A DNA stretch of 64,000 nucleotides. It comes from JBFWVR01 sp050246635. GTDB taxonomy: Bacteria > Acidobacteriota > Vicinamibacteria > Vicinamibacterales > UBA2999. A program made the position numbers and the translations under genes. The notes beneath the pieces were generated by a model. The model was not told the origin of the DNA, did not search any database, and saw nothing but the letters and a program-made list of their open reading frames with translations. Location of the stretch: assembly GCA_050246635.1 (NCBI GenBank), contig JBFWVR010000003.1, positions 310,001 through 374,000 of the forward strand, written 5' to 3'. This document shows positions 25,482 through 36,291 of this stretch, piece by piece (position 1 is the first letter of the stretch; each line of letters begins with the position of its first letter).

Positions 25482-25940
25482 ATGGCCAAGGCAAAGAAGG
25501 TGGCGGTGGAAGCCCCGCGGGAAGCCTCGCGGTACGACGAACTCAAGCGGATGCTCGACGAGCGCCGGCGCGAGATCCTGAACGAGGTTCAGGGTAAGAT
25601 TCGCGGGGTCCGGGCCGAAGGCGCCGACAAGCCGCATGACGTGCTCGACCAGGGGGAGACCTCCGAGGTCGACATCCAGGAAGACATCGAGTTCGCCCTC
25701 ATCCAGATGAAGGCGGAGACGCTCAACAAGATCAACGAGGCGCTGTCGCGGCTCGAGGAGGGCCGTTACGGGTTCTGCTTCGAGTGCGGCGACGAGATCT
25801 CGCAGCAGCGGCTGCGCGCGCTGCCGTTCGCGGTCCGGTGCAAGGACTGCGAGGAGGCGCGTGAGGTGGCGGCCCAGCGCGAGCGCACGCTGGCCCAGCG
25901 CCGCGGCTCGTCCAGCCTCTTCTACGACATGCAGGGATAA
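25482..25940 (+). CDS. DksA/TraR-family zinc-finger transcription regulator
   Basis: A 152-residue protein that would bind the secondary channel of RNA polymerase and modulate rRNA and stress promoters together with ppGpp. Residues about 18-90 are a charged coiled coil (DELKRMLDERRREI, ALIQMKAETLNKINEALSRLEEG). The C4 zinc finger is complete: GFCFECG near residue 99 and VRCKDC near residue 120. The acidic tip DQGETSEVD replaces the classical DxxD tip, so activity may differ from E. coli DksA. An AGGAGGG site and a closer GGAG lie before the ATG. It sits upstream of lon. Confidence 0.88.
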   Translation: MAKAKKVAVEAPREASRYDELKRMLDERRREILNEVQGKIRGVRAEGADKPHDVLDQGETSEVDIQEDIEFALIQMKAETLNKINEALSRLEEGRYGFCFECGDEISQQRLRALPFAVRCKDCEEAREVAAQRERTLAQRRGSSSLFYDMQG

Positions 25941-26087
25941 CGACCCGGCGTCCTCGACCGTCGCAGGCTCCGCCGGTGGCGGGGCCTGCGGCCCCCCTCC
26001 GGCTTCTCGCCTTTCCCGCCTCCGCGACCCGGGGATTCCCGATCCGCGTTCCGCAGCCCGCGCCATCCGATGGCGCCTGGGGGTGCC

Positions 26088-28562
<2,475 letters not shown>

Positions 28563-28607
28563 CCCGCGCCGCCGGCCGGCCGCCACACCTCGTGTAGACT
28601 GGGAGCC

Positions 28608-29504
28608 GTGCGCCTCGTCTACTCACCCAGCTACCGGATCGATCTCGGCGCGCACGTCTTCCCGACGGCGAAGTACGGCCTGCTCGTCGAGCGCCTGACC
28701 TCGGCCGGCCTGGCCCGGCCCGGCGACTTCGTCGAGCCGATCGCGGCCACCTGGGAGCAGCTGGCGCTGGTGCACACGCCGGAGTACCTAGAGCGGCTTC
28801 GGAACGGCGACTTCAAGGTGGAGCAGCTCGCCCAGCTCGAGGTGAACTGGTCGCCCGAGGTCGTCGAGGGCTTCCGGCTCATGACGGGCGGCACGATCAC
28901 GGCGGGCCGCCTCGCGCTCGCCCGCACGCATGGTCCCGCTGTCGCGCACCTCGGGGGCGGCCTGCACCACGCCTTCCCCGATCACGGCGAGGGCTTCTGC
29001 TTCTTCAACGACATCGCCGTCGCCGTCCGGGTGCTGCTCTCGGAAGGGCTGGCCTCGAGCGCCGCCATCGTCGACCTCGACGTGCACCAGGGCAATGGCA
29101 CCGCCTTCATCTTCGGCGGCGACCCGCACGTGTTCACGTTCTCGATGCACCAGCAGTACAACTACCCGGTGCAGAAGCCGCAGGGCTCGCTCGACATCGG
29201 CCTGCCGGATGGCACGGGAGACGATGCCTACAACGAGCGGCTGATCGGCGCGCTCAAGCAGGTCTTCGAGCACATGCCCGACATCGTCTTCTACCTGGCG
29301 GGCGCGGACCCGTACGAGGACGACCAGCTGGGGGGGCTCGCGCTCAGCAAGGCCGGGCTGCGCCAGCGGGATCGCCGGGTGCTCCAGGCGGCCCGCAACC
29401 ACGGCGTGCCGCTCGTCATCTGCCTGGCTGGCGGCTACGCCCGCCGCCTCGACGACACGGTCGACATCCACTACGGCACGATCGAGGAAGCCGTCAGGCT
29501 CTAG
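28608..29504 (+). CDS. Histone-deacetylase-fold deacetylase (AcuC/HDAC family)
   Basis: Zinc-dependent amidohydrolase of 298 residues, likely removing acetyl groups from lysines or from small acetylated amines. Active-site residues are visible: LGGGLHHAFPDHGEGFCFFND with the paired His, VDLDVHQGNGT with Asp-His zinc ligands, and AGADPYEDDQLGG with the third ligand Asp. The GTG start follows GGGAG, and a TAGACT box ends 7 bases before it. The stop codon overlaps the first unit of an 8-bp repeat array that runs into the start of the next gene. Confidence 0.88.
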   Translation: MRLVYSPSYRIDLGAHVFPTAKYGLLVERLTSAGLARPGDFVEPIAATWEQLALVHTPEYLERLRNGDFKVEQLAQLEVNWSPEVVEGFRLMTGGTITAGRLALARTHGPAVAHLGGGLHHAFPDHGEGFCFFNDIAVAVRVLLSEGLASSAAIVDLDVHQGNGTAFIFGGDPHVFTFSMHQQYNYPVQKPQGSLDIGLPDGTGDDAYNERLIGALKQVFEHMPDIVFYLAGADPYEDDQLGGLALSKAGLRQRDRRVLQAARNHGVPLVICLAGGYARRLDDTVDIHYGTIEEAVRL

Positions 29505-29543
29505 ATTTGGTGATTTGGTGATCGTGTGATCCGGTGATCTGAT
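29504..29543 (+). repeat. Five 8-bp GATYYGGT-type repeats bridging two genes
   Basis: Units are GATTTGGT twice, then GATCGTGT, GATCCGGT and GATCTGAT. The first unit begins with the last base of the deacetylase TAG, and the last unit ends inside the ATG of the next gene (29542-29544). The array therefore supplies the whole translation-initiation region of the downstream gene, which has no ordinary Shine-Dalgarno site. Confidence 0.75.
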
Positions 29544-30633
29544 GCTGCCGGTTCTCGTGACCTGCCTGGAGTCGCCGGCCTATCGCGACTGGGGGCTGGC
29601 CCCGGAGCGCATCCCGGCTCCCGTGCTCGCGATCGAGGGGCCGGCCGGTCCGCCGGCCGAGGTCCTCGCGCGGGCGTTCGAGGCCTTCCCGGACGCCACA
29701 CGCGCGTGCCTGGCCAGGGCCGCCTTCCTCTACGAACACTTCAATTTCGGGTACCTGTACGAAGGCGCCCTGCACCGATGGCTCGCGGAGCGCCCGGAGG
29801 ATCCGTTCGCGTTCCGGCGGGTCGTCATGCCCTGGCCGGCAGACCTGCTGATGGTGTCGCGGGACACGCGGGCGGCGGCGGACCTGGACATGCCCTGCTC
29901 CGCGGCCGGCGAAATCGAGCTGGAACTGCTGGCCTACGACCCCCGGCCGAAGACGCTGGTCTTCGGCGACAGCCACGTCTGGAACCTGTTCACGCGCGTC
30001 GATCTGATCGGCTCGCGTGGCGTCGTCATCGAGCCGATGGACGTGCCGGGCGGGCACCTCAAGATCTCGCGCCACATGGGCCCGCTCACCATGCACCGGC
30101 TCGCGGGCGACGCCGACCTCACCGCGAGCTTCTTCCGCGGGTACGGTATCCGGCCAGGCGATCGCGTCGTCGCCGTCTGCGGCGAGATCGACGTGCGGAA
30201 CCATGTCGTCCGGATCGCGGAGCGGGAGGGCCGGCCCACGGCGGACGTCGTGTCGGACCTCTGCGGGAGGTTCTGCGACCGGCTCGCGGCGGTTGTCGCG
30301 GAGTGCGGGCCCCTCGACGTCGTGGTTGCCTGCCCGACCCCGCAGATCGACTACCAGCAACTCGGGCGGGCGGATGTGGAGCACGCCGGGACCGTGGCCC
30401 AGCGGGTGAGCTGCACGCAGGTGATGCGACGGTGCCTGGCCGCCGCATGTGCGACGCGCGGCTGGACGCTGCTCGACGTGCACGACGAGTTCGCCACGGC
30501 CGACGGCACGCTGGATCTCGATCGATCCGACCGCTTCTGCCACGTGGCCCACGGCGAGAAGGGGCCGGCCCTCGACGCGCTGCACCGGATCATCGAGGCC
30601 GGCGGGCGGGCGGGGACGGCTAGAGGAGCGTGA
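29542..30633 (+). CDS. SGNH-hydrolase-like protein of unknown function
   Basis: A 363-residue protein with no family I can name. The C-terminal two thirds carry landmarks of the SGNH/GDSL fold: VFGDSHVWNLF near residue 140 (block I, with Ser in GDSH), VCGEIDVRNHV near residue 213 (in the place of the GxND block) and DRFCHVAHGEKG near residue 330 (block V His). The N-terminal 120 residues are a separate helical region. If active it would be an esterase or acetyl-hydrolase; the acetyl theme matches the deacetylase just upstream. It is tail-to-tail with the nudix gene, with a 14-base overlap. Confidence 0.6.
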   Translation: MLPVLVTCLESPAYRDWGLAPERIPAPVLAIEGPAGPPAEVLARAFEAFPDATRACLARAAFLYEHFNFGYLYEGALHRWLAERPEDPFAFRRVVMPWPADLLMVSRDTRAAADLDMPCSAAGEIELELLAYDPRPKTLVFGDSHVWNLFTRVDLIGSRGVVIEPMDVPGGHLKISRHMGPLTMHRLAGDADLTASFFRGYGIRPGDRVVAVCGEIDVRNHVVRIAEREGRPTADVVSDLCGRFCDRLAAVVAECGPLDVVVACPTPQIDYQQLGRADVEHAGTVAQRVSCTQVMRRCLAAACATRGWTLLDVHDEFATADGTLDLDRSDRFCHVAHGEKGPALDALHRIIEAGGRAGTARGA

Positions 30634-31177
30634 GGCCCGCCAGGGTCTTGAGGTCGACGATCTCGCCGGACATCGCCAGCCGTCGCGCCTCGTCCAGCGG
30701 GAAGGTGTGCGGCTCGATGTCCTCGTCGTCGTCCTGCACGGCGGTTGAGTCCGCGGCCGGCGGCCGCAGGTCCTCACAGCGGTAGTAGCGCATCACTTCG
30801 TCACAGAAGCCCGGCGTCGGGTAGTACGCACCGAGTGCGGTGATGCGTCCCGGCACGAGCCCGATTTCCTCCTCGCATTCACGGGCGGCGGCGCGCTCCG
30901 GGTCCTCCCCGGCCTTGAGGCTGCCGGCCGGCAGTTCCCAGATGTAGCGGTCGAGGGTGTACCGGTACTGGCGGATCAGGATGATCCGGCCGGGCTCCGG
31001 CACGGGCAGCAGCACGACCGACCCCGGATGCCGCACGACCTCCATGTCGACCTCGTGGCCCGTGGGCAGGCGGACCCGATCCACCTCGAGGCGGAAGATG
31101 CGGCCGTCGTAGATCTCGCGGCGCTCAAGCCTCGTCGCGGTCGGCGTCGGCGTCGATGGCGGTGTCCGGTCGGGCAT
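30620..31177 (-). CDS. Nudix hydrolase, ADP-ribose pyrophosphatase type
   Basis: Hydrolyses ADP-ribose or a related nucleoside diphosphate linked to a sugar; 185 residues. A perfect Nudix box GSLKAGEDPERAAARECEEE-IG spans residues about 93-116 (G-x5-E-x7-RE-x2-EE-x-G). The LLPVPEPGRIILIRQYRY strand before it and the GAYYPTPGF segment after it are typical of the ADPR-pyrophosphatase branch. The ATG at 31177 lies inside the rluD gene, giving a 53-base overlap in another frame; no later start keeps the first strand. The gene is last in the ileS-lspA-lgt-rluD operon. Confidence 0.85.
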   Translation of the reverse strand: MPDRTPPSTPTPTATRLERREIYDGRIFRLEVDRVRLPTGHEVDMEVVRHPGSVVLLPVPEPGRIILIRQYRYTLDRYIWELPAGSLKAGEDPERAAARECEEEIGLVPGRITALGAYYPTPGFCDEVMRYYRCEDLRPPAADSTAVQDDDEDIEPHTFPLDEARRLAMSGEIVDLKTLAGLTLL

Positions 31178-32147
31178 CGGGCGGCTCCAGGAAGAACTTC
31201 TCGGCCAGCTCGGGCGGCGTGATCGCGACGAGCACGGCCTCGAGGTCCGCCGGCAGCGGCGCCGAGAACGCCAGGCGCTCGCCCGTGCGCGGGTGCGTGA
31301 ACGCGAGGCGCTCGGCATGGAGGAACGGGCGCTCGAGCCGCTGCAGCGCGCGCAGGGCATGCGGCACGCGCCGGTGCACGCCGCCGTACAGCGCGTCGCC
31401 GACGATGGGGTGGCCGATCGCGGAGAGGTGGACACGAATCTGGTGCGTGCGGCCCGTGAGGATCGCGACGCGGAGGAGCGACACCCCGGGGATGTGGCGA
31501 GCCCACGTCACGCGGGTCACCGCCGAGCGCGCGCGTCGCGCGCGCGTCGAGATCTTCTCGCGGTGCACGGGATCACGCCCGATCGGCATGTCGATCCGCT
31601 TCCGTTGCTGCACGAGCCCCCAGACCAGGGCGACGTACTCCTTCTCGACCTCCCGGTCGTGGAACTGCCGCGACAGCTCCTGGTGCGCGGTGTCGTGCTT
31701 GGCGATCACCATCACGCCCGACGTGCCCTTGTCGAGCCGGTGCACGATGCCGGGCCGCACCTCACCCCCGATCCCGCTCAGGTCCTTGACGTGATGGAGC
31801 AGGGCGTTGACCAGCGTCCCGGTGCCATGCCCGGCGCCGGGATGGACCACCATGCCAGCCGGCTTGTTCACGACCACCACGTCCTCATCGTCGTGGAGGA
31901 TCTCGAGCGGGAGATCCTCGGCCTCGGGGGAGGCCGGCTCCGGTTCCGGCAGCTCGATGGTGACGATGTCGCCTTCGCGGACCTCCGCGTTGGCGCGCAC
32001 CTTCGACAGGCGGGCGACCGACACGCGGCCGTCCTCGATGTGGCGCTGGACCTGCGACCGCGACTGGCCAGGCACCTCGGCCGCGAGGAAGCGGTCGAGG
32101 CGCTGGCCGGCCTGTTCGGCGGCCACGGTCAGCTCGAGACGCGTCAT
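31125..32147 (-). CDS. rluD: 23S rRNA pseudouridine synthase, RluD/RluC family
   Basis: Converts specific uridines of 23S rRNA to pseudouridine. 340 residues: an N-terminal S4 RNA-binding domain (GQRLDRFLAAEVPGQSRSQVQRHI), then the RluA-type catalytic domain with NKPAGMVVHPG, the catalytic Asp in GIVHRLDKGTSG, and GRTHQIRVHLSAIGHPIVGD. An Asp/Ala-rich tail follows. It sits in the lspA operon, the usual place for rluD-like genes in many bacteria. The 3' end overlaps the nudix gene by 53 bases. Confidence 0.92.
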   Translation of the reverse strand: MTRLELTVAAEQAGQRLDRFLAAEVPGQSRSQVQRHIEDGRVSVARLSKVRANAEVREGDIVTIELPEPEPASPEAEDLPLEILHDDEDVVVVNKPAGMVVHPGAGHGTGTLVNALLHHVKDLSGIGGEVRPGIVHRLDKGTSGVMVIAKHDTAHQELSRQFHDREVEKEYVALVWGLVQQRKRIDMPIGRDPVHREKISTRARRARSAVTRVTWARHIPGVSLLRVAILTGRTHQIRVHLSAIGHPIVGDALYGGVHRRVPHALRALQRLERPFLHAERLAFTHPRTGERLAFSAPLPADLEAVLVAITPPELAEKFFLEPPDARPDTAIDADADRDEA

Positions 32148-32165
32148 GGGAGTTCGGGCGGGCGT

Positions 32166-32987
32166 CTAGGTGTAGCGCGGGCGTCGCGCCTTCGCGACGG
32201 GTGCCGGCGCCGCCGGCCGGGCCGGCCGGGAGAGGTACCACAACATGATGAGGCTGAGCGGCGCCAGCACGAGCGAGATGAACTGGGACGTCGAGACCGC
32301 GTCGAACACCATGCCCCGGTCGTCACCCCGGTAGAACTCGATGATGAACCGGGAGATCGAGTAGAGCAGGACGAACGACCAGAAGGTGCGGCCCGGGAAC
32401 GGGCGGCCGCGGCGCTCGAGCACCAGGAGGAGCACGAGGATCAGCAGCCCGGCCACCGACTCGTAGATCTGCGTCGGGTGGAGCGGCACGCCGAGGGGCG
32501 TGCCGACGTTCATCGCCGCCGCCGGATCGGTGAAGGTGATCGCCCAGGCGACGTCGGTCGGCCGGCCGTAGCAGCAGCCCGCCAGCAGGCAGCCCATGCG
32601 GCCGACCATGTACCCGAGCGCGATGCCGGGCGCGAAGAGGTCACCGGACTGCCAGAGCGGCAGCTTGTGCTTGCGCAGCTGGTAGATGCAGGCGAGCACC
32701 GCGGCGATCAGGCCGCCGTAGAAGACGCCGCCCGACCGCAGCAGGGTCAGGAAGTCGTCCCAACTCGCGGTGAAGTGTCGGAAGTCCACGACGAAGAGCA
32801 GGGCCTTCGCGCCGACGAGGGCGGCGATGATGACCCAGATGCCGAGGTCCAGCACCCGTGCGCCGTCGAGGCCGGCGGCGGTGGCCCGCCGCGCCGCGAG
32901 CCACAGGCCCAGCAGATAGGCGGCGGCCAGCAGCACGCCGTAGGAGTAGATGGTCAGCGGCCCGATGCTAAACAGGATTGGATGCAC
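32166..32987 (-). CDS. lgt: Prolipoprotein diacylglyceryl transferase
   Basis: Inner-membrane enzyme that adds diacylglycerol to the lipobox Cys of prolipoproteins, the first step of lipoprotein maturation. 273 residues with about seven membrane helices. Family motifs: SYGVLLAAAYLLGLW, GGVFYGGLIAA, the signature GRMGCLLAGCCYGRPTD, HPTQIYES and SRFIIEFYRGD. Its start overlaps the end of lspA by 20 bases, so the two maturation enzymes are made together. The TPR lipoprotein at 12498 is an example of a substrate. Confidence 0.95.
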   Translation of the reverse strand: MHPILFSIGPLTIYSYGVLLAAAYLLGLWLAARRATAAGLDGARVLDLGIWVIIAALVGAKALLFVVDFRHFTASWDDFLTLLRSGGVFYGGLIAAVLACIYQLRKHKLPLWQSGDLFAPGIALGYMVGRMGCLLAGCCYGRPTDVAWAITFTDPAAAMNVGTPLGVPLHPTQIYESVAGLLILVLLLVLERRGRPFPGRTFWSFVLLYSISRFIIEFYRGDDRGMVFDAVSTSQFISLVLAPLSLIMLWYLSRPARPAAPAPVAKARRPRYT

Positions 32988-33468
32988 GGCGTCCCAGCCC
33001 GATCATGTCGGCGATGATGAAACCCACGCCGACCGTGATGGCGGCGTCGGCGACGTTGAAGGCCCAGAAGTGCCAGCCCTGCCAGTAGGCGTCCACGTAG
33101 TCGAGCACGTACCCGTAGAGCGTGCGGTCGATCAGGTTGCCGACGGCGCCGCCGACAATGCCGGCCATGCCCAGCCGCGCCAGGCGGTCCTCACGCGGAA
33201 GCTGGCTTGCGTACCACAGGATCCCGCCGAGGGCGGCCAGCGCGACGAGGGCGAGCAGCACCGGCTTCAGCGCGAAGTCGGCGGTGTTGAGCATGCCGAA
33301 CGCCGCGCCCGTGTTGTGCACGCGCGTCAGCGACAGCACCCCGGGCACGACGTCGATGCTCTCGTAGAGCGCCAGCGCGTCCCGCACCAGCATCTTCGTC
33401 ACCTGGTCCAGGAGGACGACGACAGCGGCGGTGGCCAGCTCGAGACGGAAGGAGTGGAAGCGCGGCAT
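32968..33468 (-). CDS. lspA: Lipoprotein signal peptidase II
   Basis: Aspartic membrane protease that removes the signal peptide after Lgt has modified the lipobox Cys. 166 residues with four membrane helices. Conserved blocks include LDQVTKMLVRD, TRVHNTGAAFGML, GGAVGNLIDRTLYGYVLDYVD with the first catalytic Asp, and FNVADAAIT with the second. It lies between ileS (10 bases upstream) and lgt (20-base overlap). Confidence 0.95.
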   Translation of the reverse strand: MPRFHSFRLELATAAVVVLLDQVTKMLVRDALALYESIDVVPGVLSLTRVHNTGAAFGMLNTADFALKPVLLALVALAALGGILWYASQLPREDRLARLGMAGIVGGAVGNLIDRTLYGYVLDYVDAYWQGWHFWAFNVADAAITVGVGFIIADMIGLGRRASNPV

Positions 33469-33478
33469 CCGGCCCCGG

Positions 33479-36262
33479 CTATCCGTTGACCGGCTCGGCG
33501 AGCGCGTCCACGCAGCGCTCGCACAGCCCGGCGAAGCGGCCCTCGTCGCTGACGGACGGTACGAACCGCCAGCACCGATCGCACTTGACGCCGTCCGCCT
33601 TGTCCACCGCCACGGTCACCTCCTCACCGTCGGCGGCCTCGTCCAGGATCACCTGCGAGACCCCGAAGATCGTCGGCAGCTCACCCGCATAGGCCCGCAA
33701 CAGCGCGAGCAGGCCGCCCCCGGCCGTGACGGTGACCTTGGCGGAGAGCGAACCCGTGATGACCTTGTCCTTCCGCTTCTGCTCGAGCGCGAGGTTCACC
33801 TGGTCACGCACGGCCCCCAGCCGGGTCCACCGCTCGACGAGGTCCGGCGCGAGCCAGGCCTCGAGATCCCGCGGGAACGTGGCGGTGTGCACCGAGGGCT
33901 CCCGGGTCCCGGGCAGGTTGCGCCAGAGCTCGTCCATCGTGAAGGGCAGCACGACGGCGAGCAGCCGCGACAGGCCCTCGACGATGTGGTACATCGCCGT
34001 CTGGCCCGAGCGGCGCGCCTCGGAAGTGGCCCCGAACGTGTACATGCGGTCCTTCGTCACGTCCACGTAGAAGGCGCTGAGGTCCACCGTGATCAGCTGG
34101 TTCGCGGTCTGGAAGATCGCCGGGTAGTCGAAGTCCTCGTAGGCCTTCACGAGCTTCTGCGCGGCCTCGGCGTAACGCGCCATGGCGTAGCGGTCGATCT
34201 CGAGCATCCGTTCCCGCGGCACGATGTCCGTCGCGGGATCGAAGTCGTAGAGGTTCGCGACCAGCACACGGATGACGTTGCGGATCTTGCGGTAGGCCTC
34301 CACCGTGCGCGCGAGGATCTCCTTGCCGAGGCGGATGTCCTCGCGGTAGTCGACCATCGAGACCCAGAGGCGCAGGATCTCCGCGCCGCTCTGCTTGATC
34401 ACGTCCTGCGGGGCGACGTTGTTGCCGAGCGACTTCGACATCTTCCGGCCCGACTCGTCCACGACGAAGCCGTGGGTGAGGACCTGGTTGAAGGGCGCGC
34501 GCCCACGCGTGCCAATCCCGACGAGCAGCGAGCTGTGGAACCAGCCGCGGTGCTGGTCGCTGCCCTCGAGGTACATGTCCGCGGGCCAGCGGTGGCCCTC
34601 GGCGAACGGGAGCACCGCCTCGTGGCTCGAGCCGGAGTCGAACCACACGTCGAGGATGTTGGCCTCGCGCTCGAAGCTCGTCCCCCCGCACTCGGGACAG
34701 GCCAGCCCCTCGGGCAGGAACTCCTCGATCGGGCGCTCGTACCAGGCGTCGGCGCCGTGCTGCTCGAACACCGCGGCGGCCCGCTCGGCCAGCGCCGGCG
34801 TGAGCAGCGCATGCCCGCACGCCGCGCAGTCGACCGCCGGGATCGGCACGCCCCACGAGCGCTGGCGCGAGATGCACCAGTCGGGGCGGTGCGCGATCAT
34901 GTTGTAGATGCGGTCGCGGCCCCAGGCGGGGATCCACCGGGTCCGGTCGATGGCCTCGAGCGCACGCGTGCGCAGGTCGCCACGGTCCATCGCGATGAAC
35001 CACTGCGGCGTGGCCAGGAAGATCACCGGGTTGTGGCAGCGCCAGCAGTGCGGGTACGAGTGGTCGTAGTCCTCGCGGTGCCAGAGCCGGCCCTCGGCGG
35101 CCAGTGCCGCCTCGATCGTCGGGTTCGCGTCGAACACCTGCAGGCCCGCGAACCGTTCCACCGTGTCGAGGTAGTGGCCACCGGGATCCAGCGGGCCGTA
35201 GATGTCGAGCCCGTACTTCACGCCCGTGTAGTAGTCGTCCGCGCCGTGCCCCGGCGCCGTGTGCACCGCCCCCGTGCCCTGCTCGAGCGTCACGTAGTCG
35301 GCCAGCACCCCGAGCGAGTCCCGCGCGTAGAGGGGGTGCCGGAAGACGAGCCCCTCGAGCTCCCGGCCGGTCACCACCGCCAGCGGCTCGCCGAACGGGC
35401 GGCCGACCCTGGCGGAGACCGCCTCGCGGAGGTCCTTCGCGACGATGACGACCGTGTCGCCCGCCGGGTAGAACCCGTACTCGAGCTCGGGGTGGAAGGC
35501 GATGGCCAGGTTGGACGGAATCGTCCACGGGGTCGTCGTCCAGATGAGGACCGACACGGCGCGGCCGGCCGCGGCCGGCACCCGCTCGGCGAGCAGGCTG
35601 GCGCCAGCCTCCGCGAGCGGGAACTCCACGTAGACCGAGGGCGAGGTGTGCGGCTCGTACTCGACCTCGGCCTCGGCCAGCGCCGTGCGGCAGTGCACGC
35701 ACCAGTGCACGGGTTTCTTGCTCTTGTAGACGAGGTCCTGCTCGACGAACCGGCCCAGCGACCGGACGATGGCGGCCTGGTAGCCGTAGTTCATCGTCAG
35801 GTAGGGGGTGGCCCAGGTGCCGAAGACGCCGAGGCGGATGAAGTCCTTGCGCTGGATGTCCACCCACTTCGAGGCGTAGGCGCGGCAGGCCCGGCGGAAG
35901 TCGGCGACGGACATGTCCCGCTTCTTGGGGCCGAGCTCCCGGTCGACCTTGAGCTCGATCGGCAGGCCGTGGCAATCCCAGCCGGGGATGTACGGCGCGT
36001 CGAAGCCCAGCATGTTGTGGGACTTGACGACGAAATCCTTGAGGATCTTGTTGAGCGCCGTGCCGATGTGGATCTCGCCGTTCGCGTACGGCGGCCCATC
36101 GTGGTACACGAACGGCGGCGATCCGGCCCGCGCCCTGCGAATCTGGCCGTAGAGGTCCATGGCCTCCCAGCGGGCGATGGCGTCCGGCTCAGCCGTCTGC
36201 AGGTTGGCCTTCATGGAGAAGGCGGTGCGGGGCAGGTTACAGGTGTCCTTCCACTCGGGCAT
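33479..36262 (-). CDS. ileS: Isoleucyl-tRNA synthetase
   Basis: Class I aminoacyl-tRNA synthetase charging tRNA-Ile. 927 residues with the HIGH-type motif NGEIHIGTALNK near residue 65, the CP1 editing domain, the class signature PGWDCHGLPIE, GRKMSKSLGNNV near residue 606 and a C-terminal zinc finger (CDRCWRF ... CERC) near residues 891-914. This is the zinc-containing bacterial type, the form generally sensitive to mupirocin. It is first in the ileS-lspA-lgt-rluD-nudix operon and divergent from the M16 peptidase pair across only 29 bases. A second Met at residue 17 is an alternative start. Confidence 0.96.
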   Translation of the reverse strand: MPEWKDTCNLPRTAFSMKANLQTAEPDAIARWEAMDLYGQIRRARAGSPPFVYHDGPPYANGEIHIGTALNKILKDFVVKSHNMLGFDAPYIPGWDCHGLPIELKVDRELGPKKRDMSVADFRRACRAYASKWVDIQRKDFIRLGVFGTWATPYLTMNYGYQAAIVRSLGRFVEQDLVYKSKKPVHWCVHCRTALAEAEVEYEPHTSPSVYVEFPLAEAGASLLAERVPAAAGRAVSVLIWTTTPWTIPSNLAIAFHPELEYGFYPAGDTVVIVAKDLREAVSARVGRPFGEPLAVVTGRELEGLVFRHPLYARDSLGVLADYVTLEQGTGAVHTAPGHGADDYYTGVKYGLDIYGPLDPGGHYLDTVERFAGLQVFDANPTIEAALAAEGRLWHREDYDHSYPHCWRCHNPVIFLATPQWFIAMDRGDLRTRALEAIDRTRWIPAWGRDRIYNMIAHRPDWCISRQRSWGVPIPAVDCAACGHALLTPALAERAAAVFEQHGADAWYERPIEEFLPEGLACPECGGTSFEREANILDVWFDSGSSHEAVLPFAEGHRWPADMYLEGSDQHRGWFHSSLLVGIGTRGRAPFNQVLTHGFVVDESGRKMSKSLGNNVAPQDVIKQSGAEILRLWVSMVDYREDIRLGKEILARTVEAYRKIRNVIRVLVANLYDFDPATDIVPRERMLEIDRYAMARYAEAAQKLVKAYEDFDYPAIFQTANQLITVDLSAFYVDVTKDRMYTFGATSEARRSGQTAMYHIVEGLSRLLAVVLPFTMDELWRNLPGTREPSVHTATFPRDLEAWLAPDLVERWTRLGAVRDQVNLALEQKRKDKVITGSLSAKVTVTAGGGLLALLRAYAGELPTIFGVSQVILDEAADGEEVTVAVDKADGVKCDRCWRFVPSVSDEGRFAGLCERCVDALAEPVNG

Positions 36263-36279
36263 GGCGGTCTGACTATTGT

Positions 36280-36285
36280 AATAAT
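36280..36285 (+). promoter_or_regulatory. -10 box immediately before the M16 peptidase gene
   Basis: AATAAT, within TTGTAATAAT, ends 6 bases before the ATG at 36292. Transcription would begin at or next to the A of the start codon, giving a leaderless mRNA. There is no Shine-Dalgarno sequence. No good -35 is seen. Confidence 0.5.
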
Positions 36286-36291
36286 GGCCGT

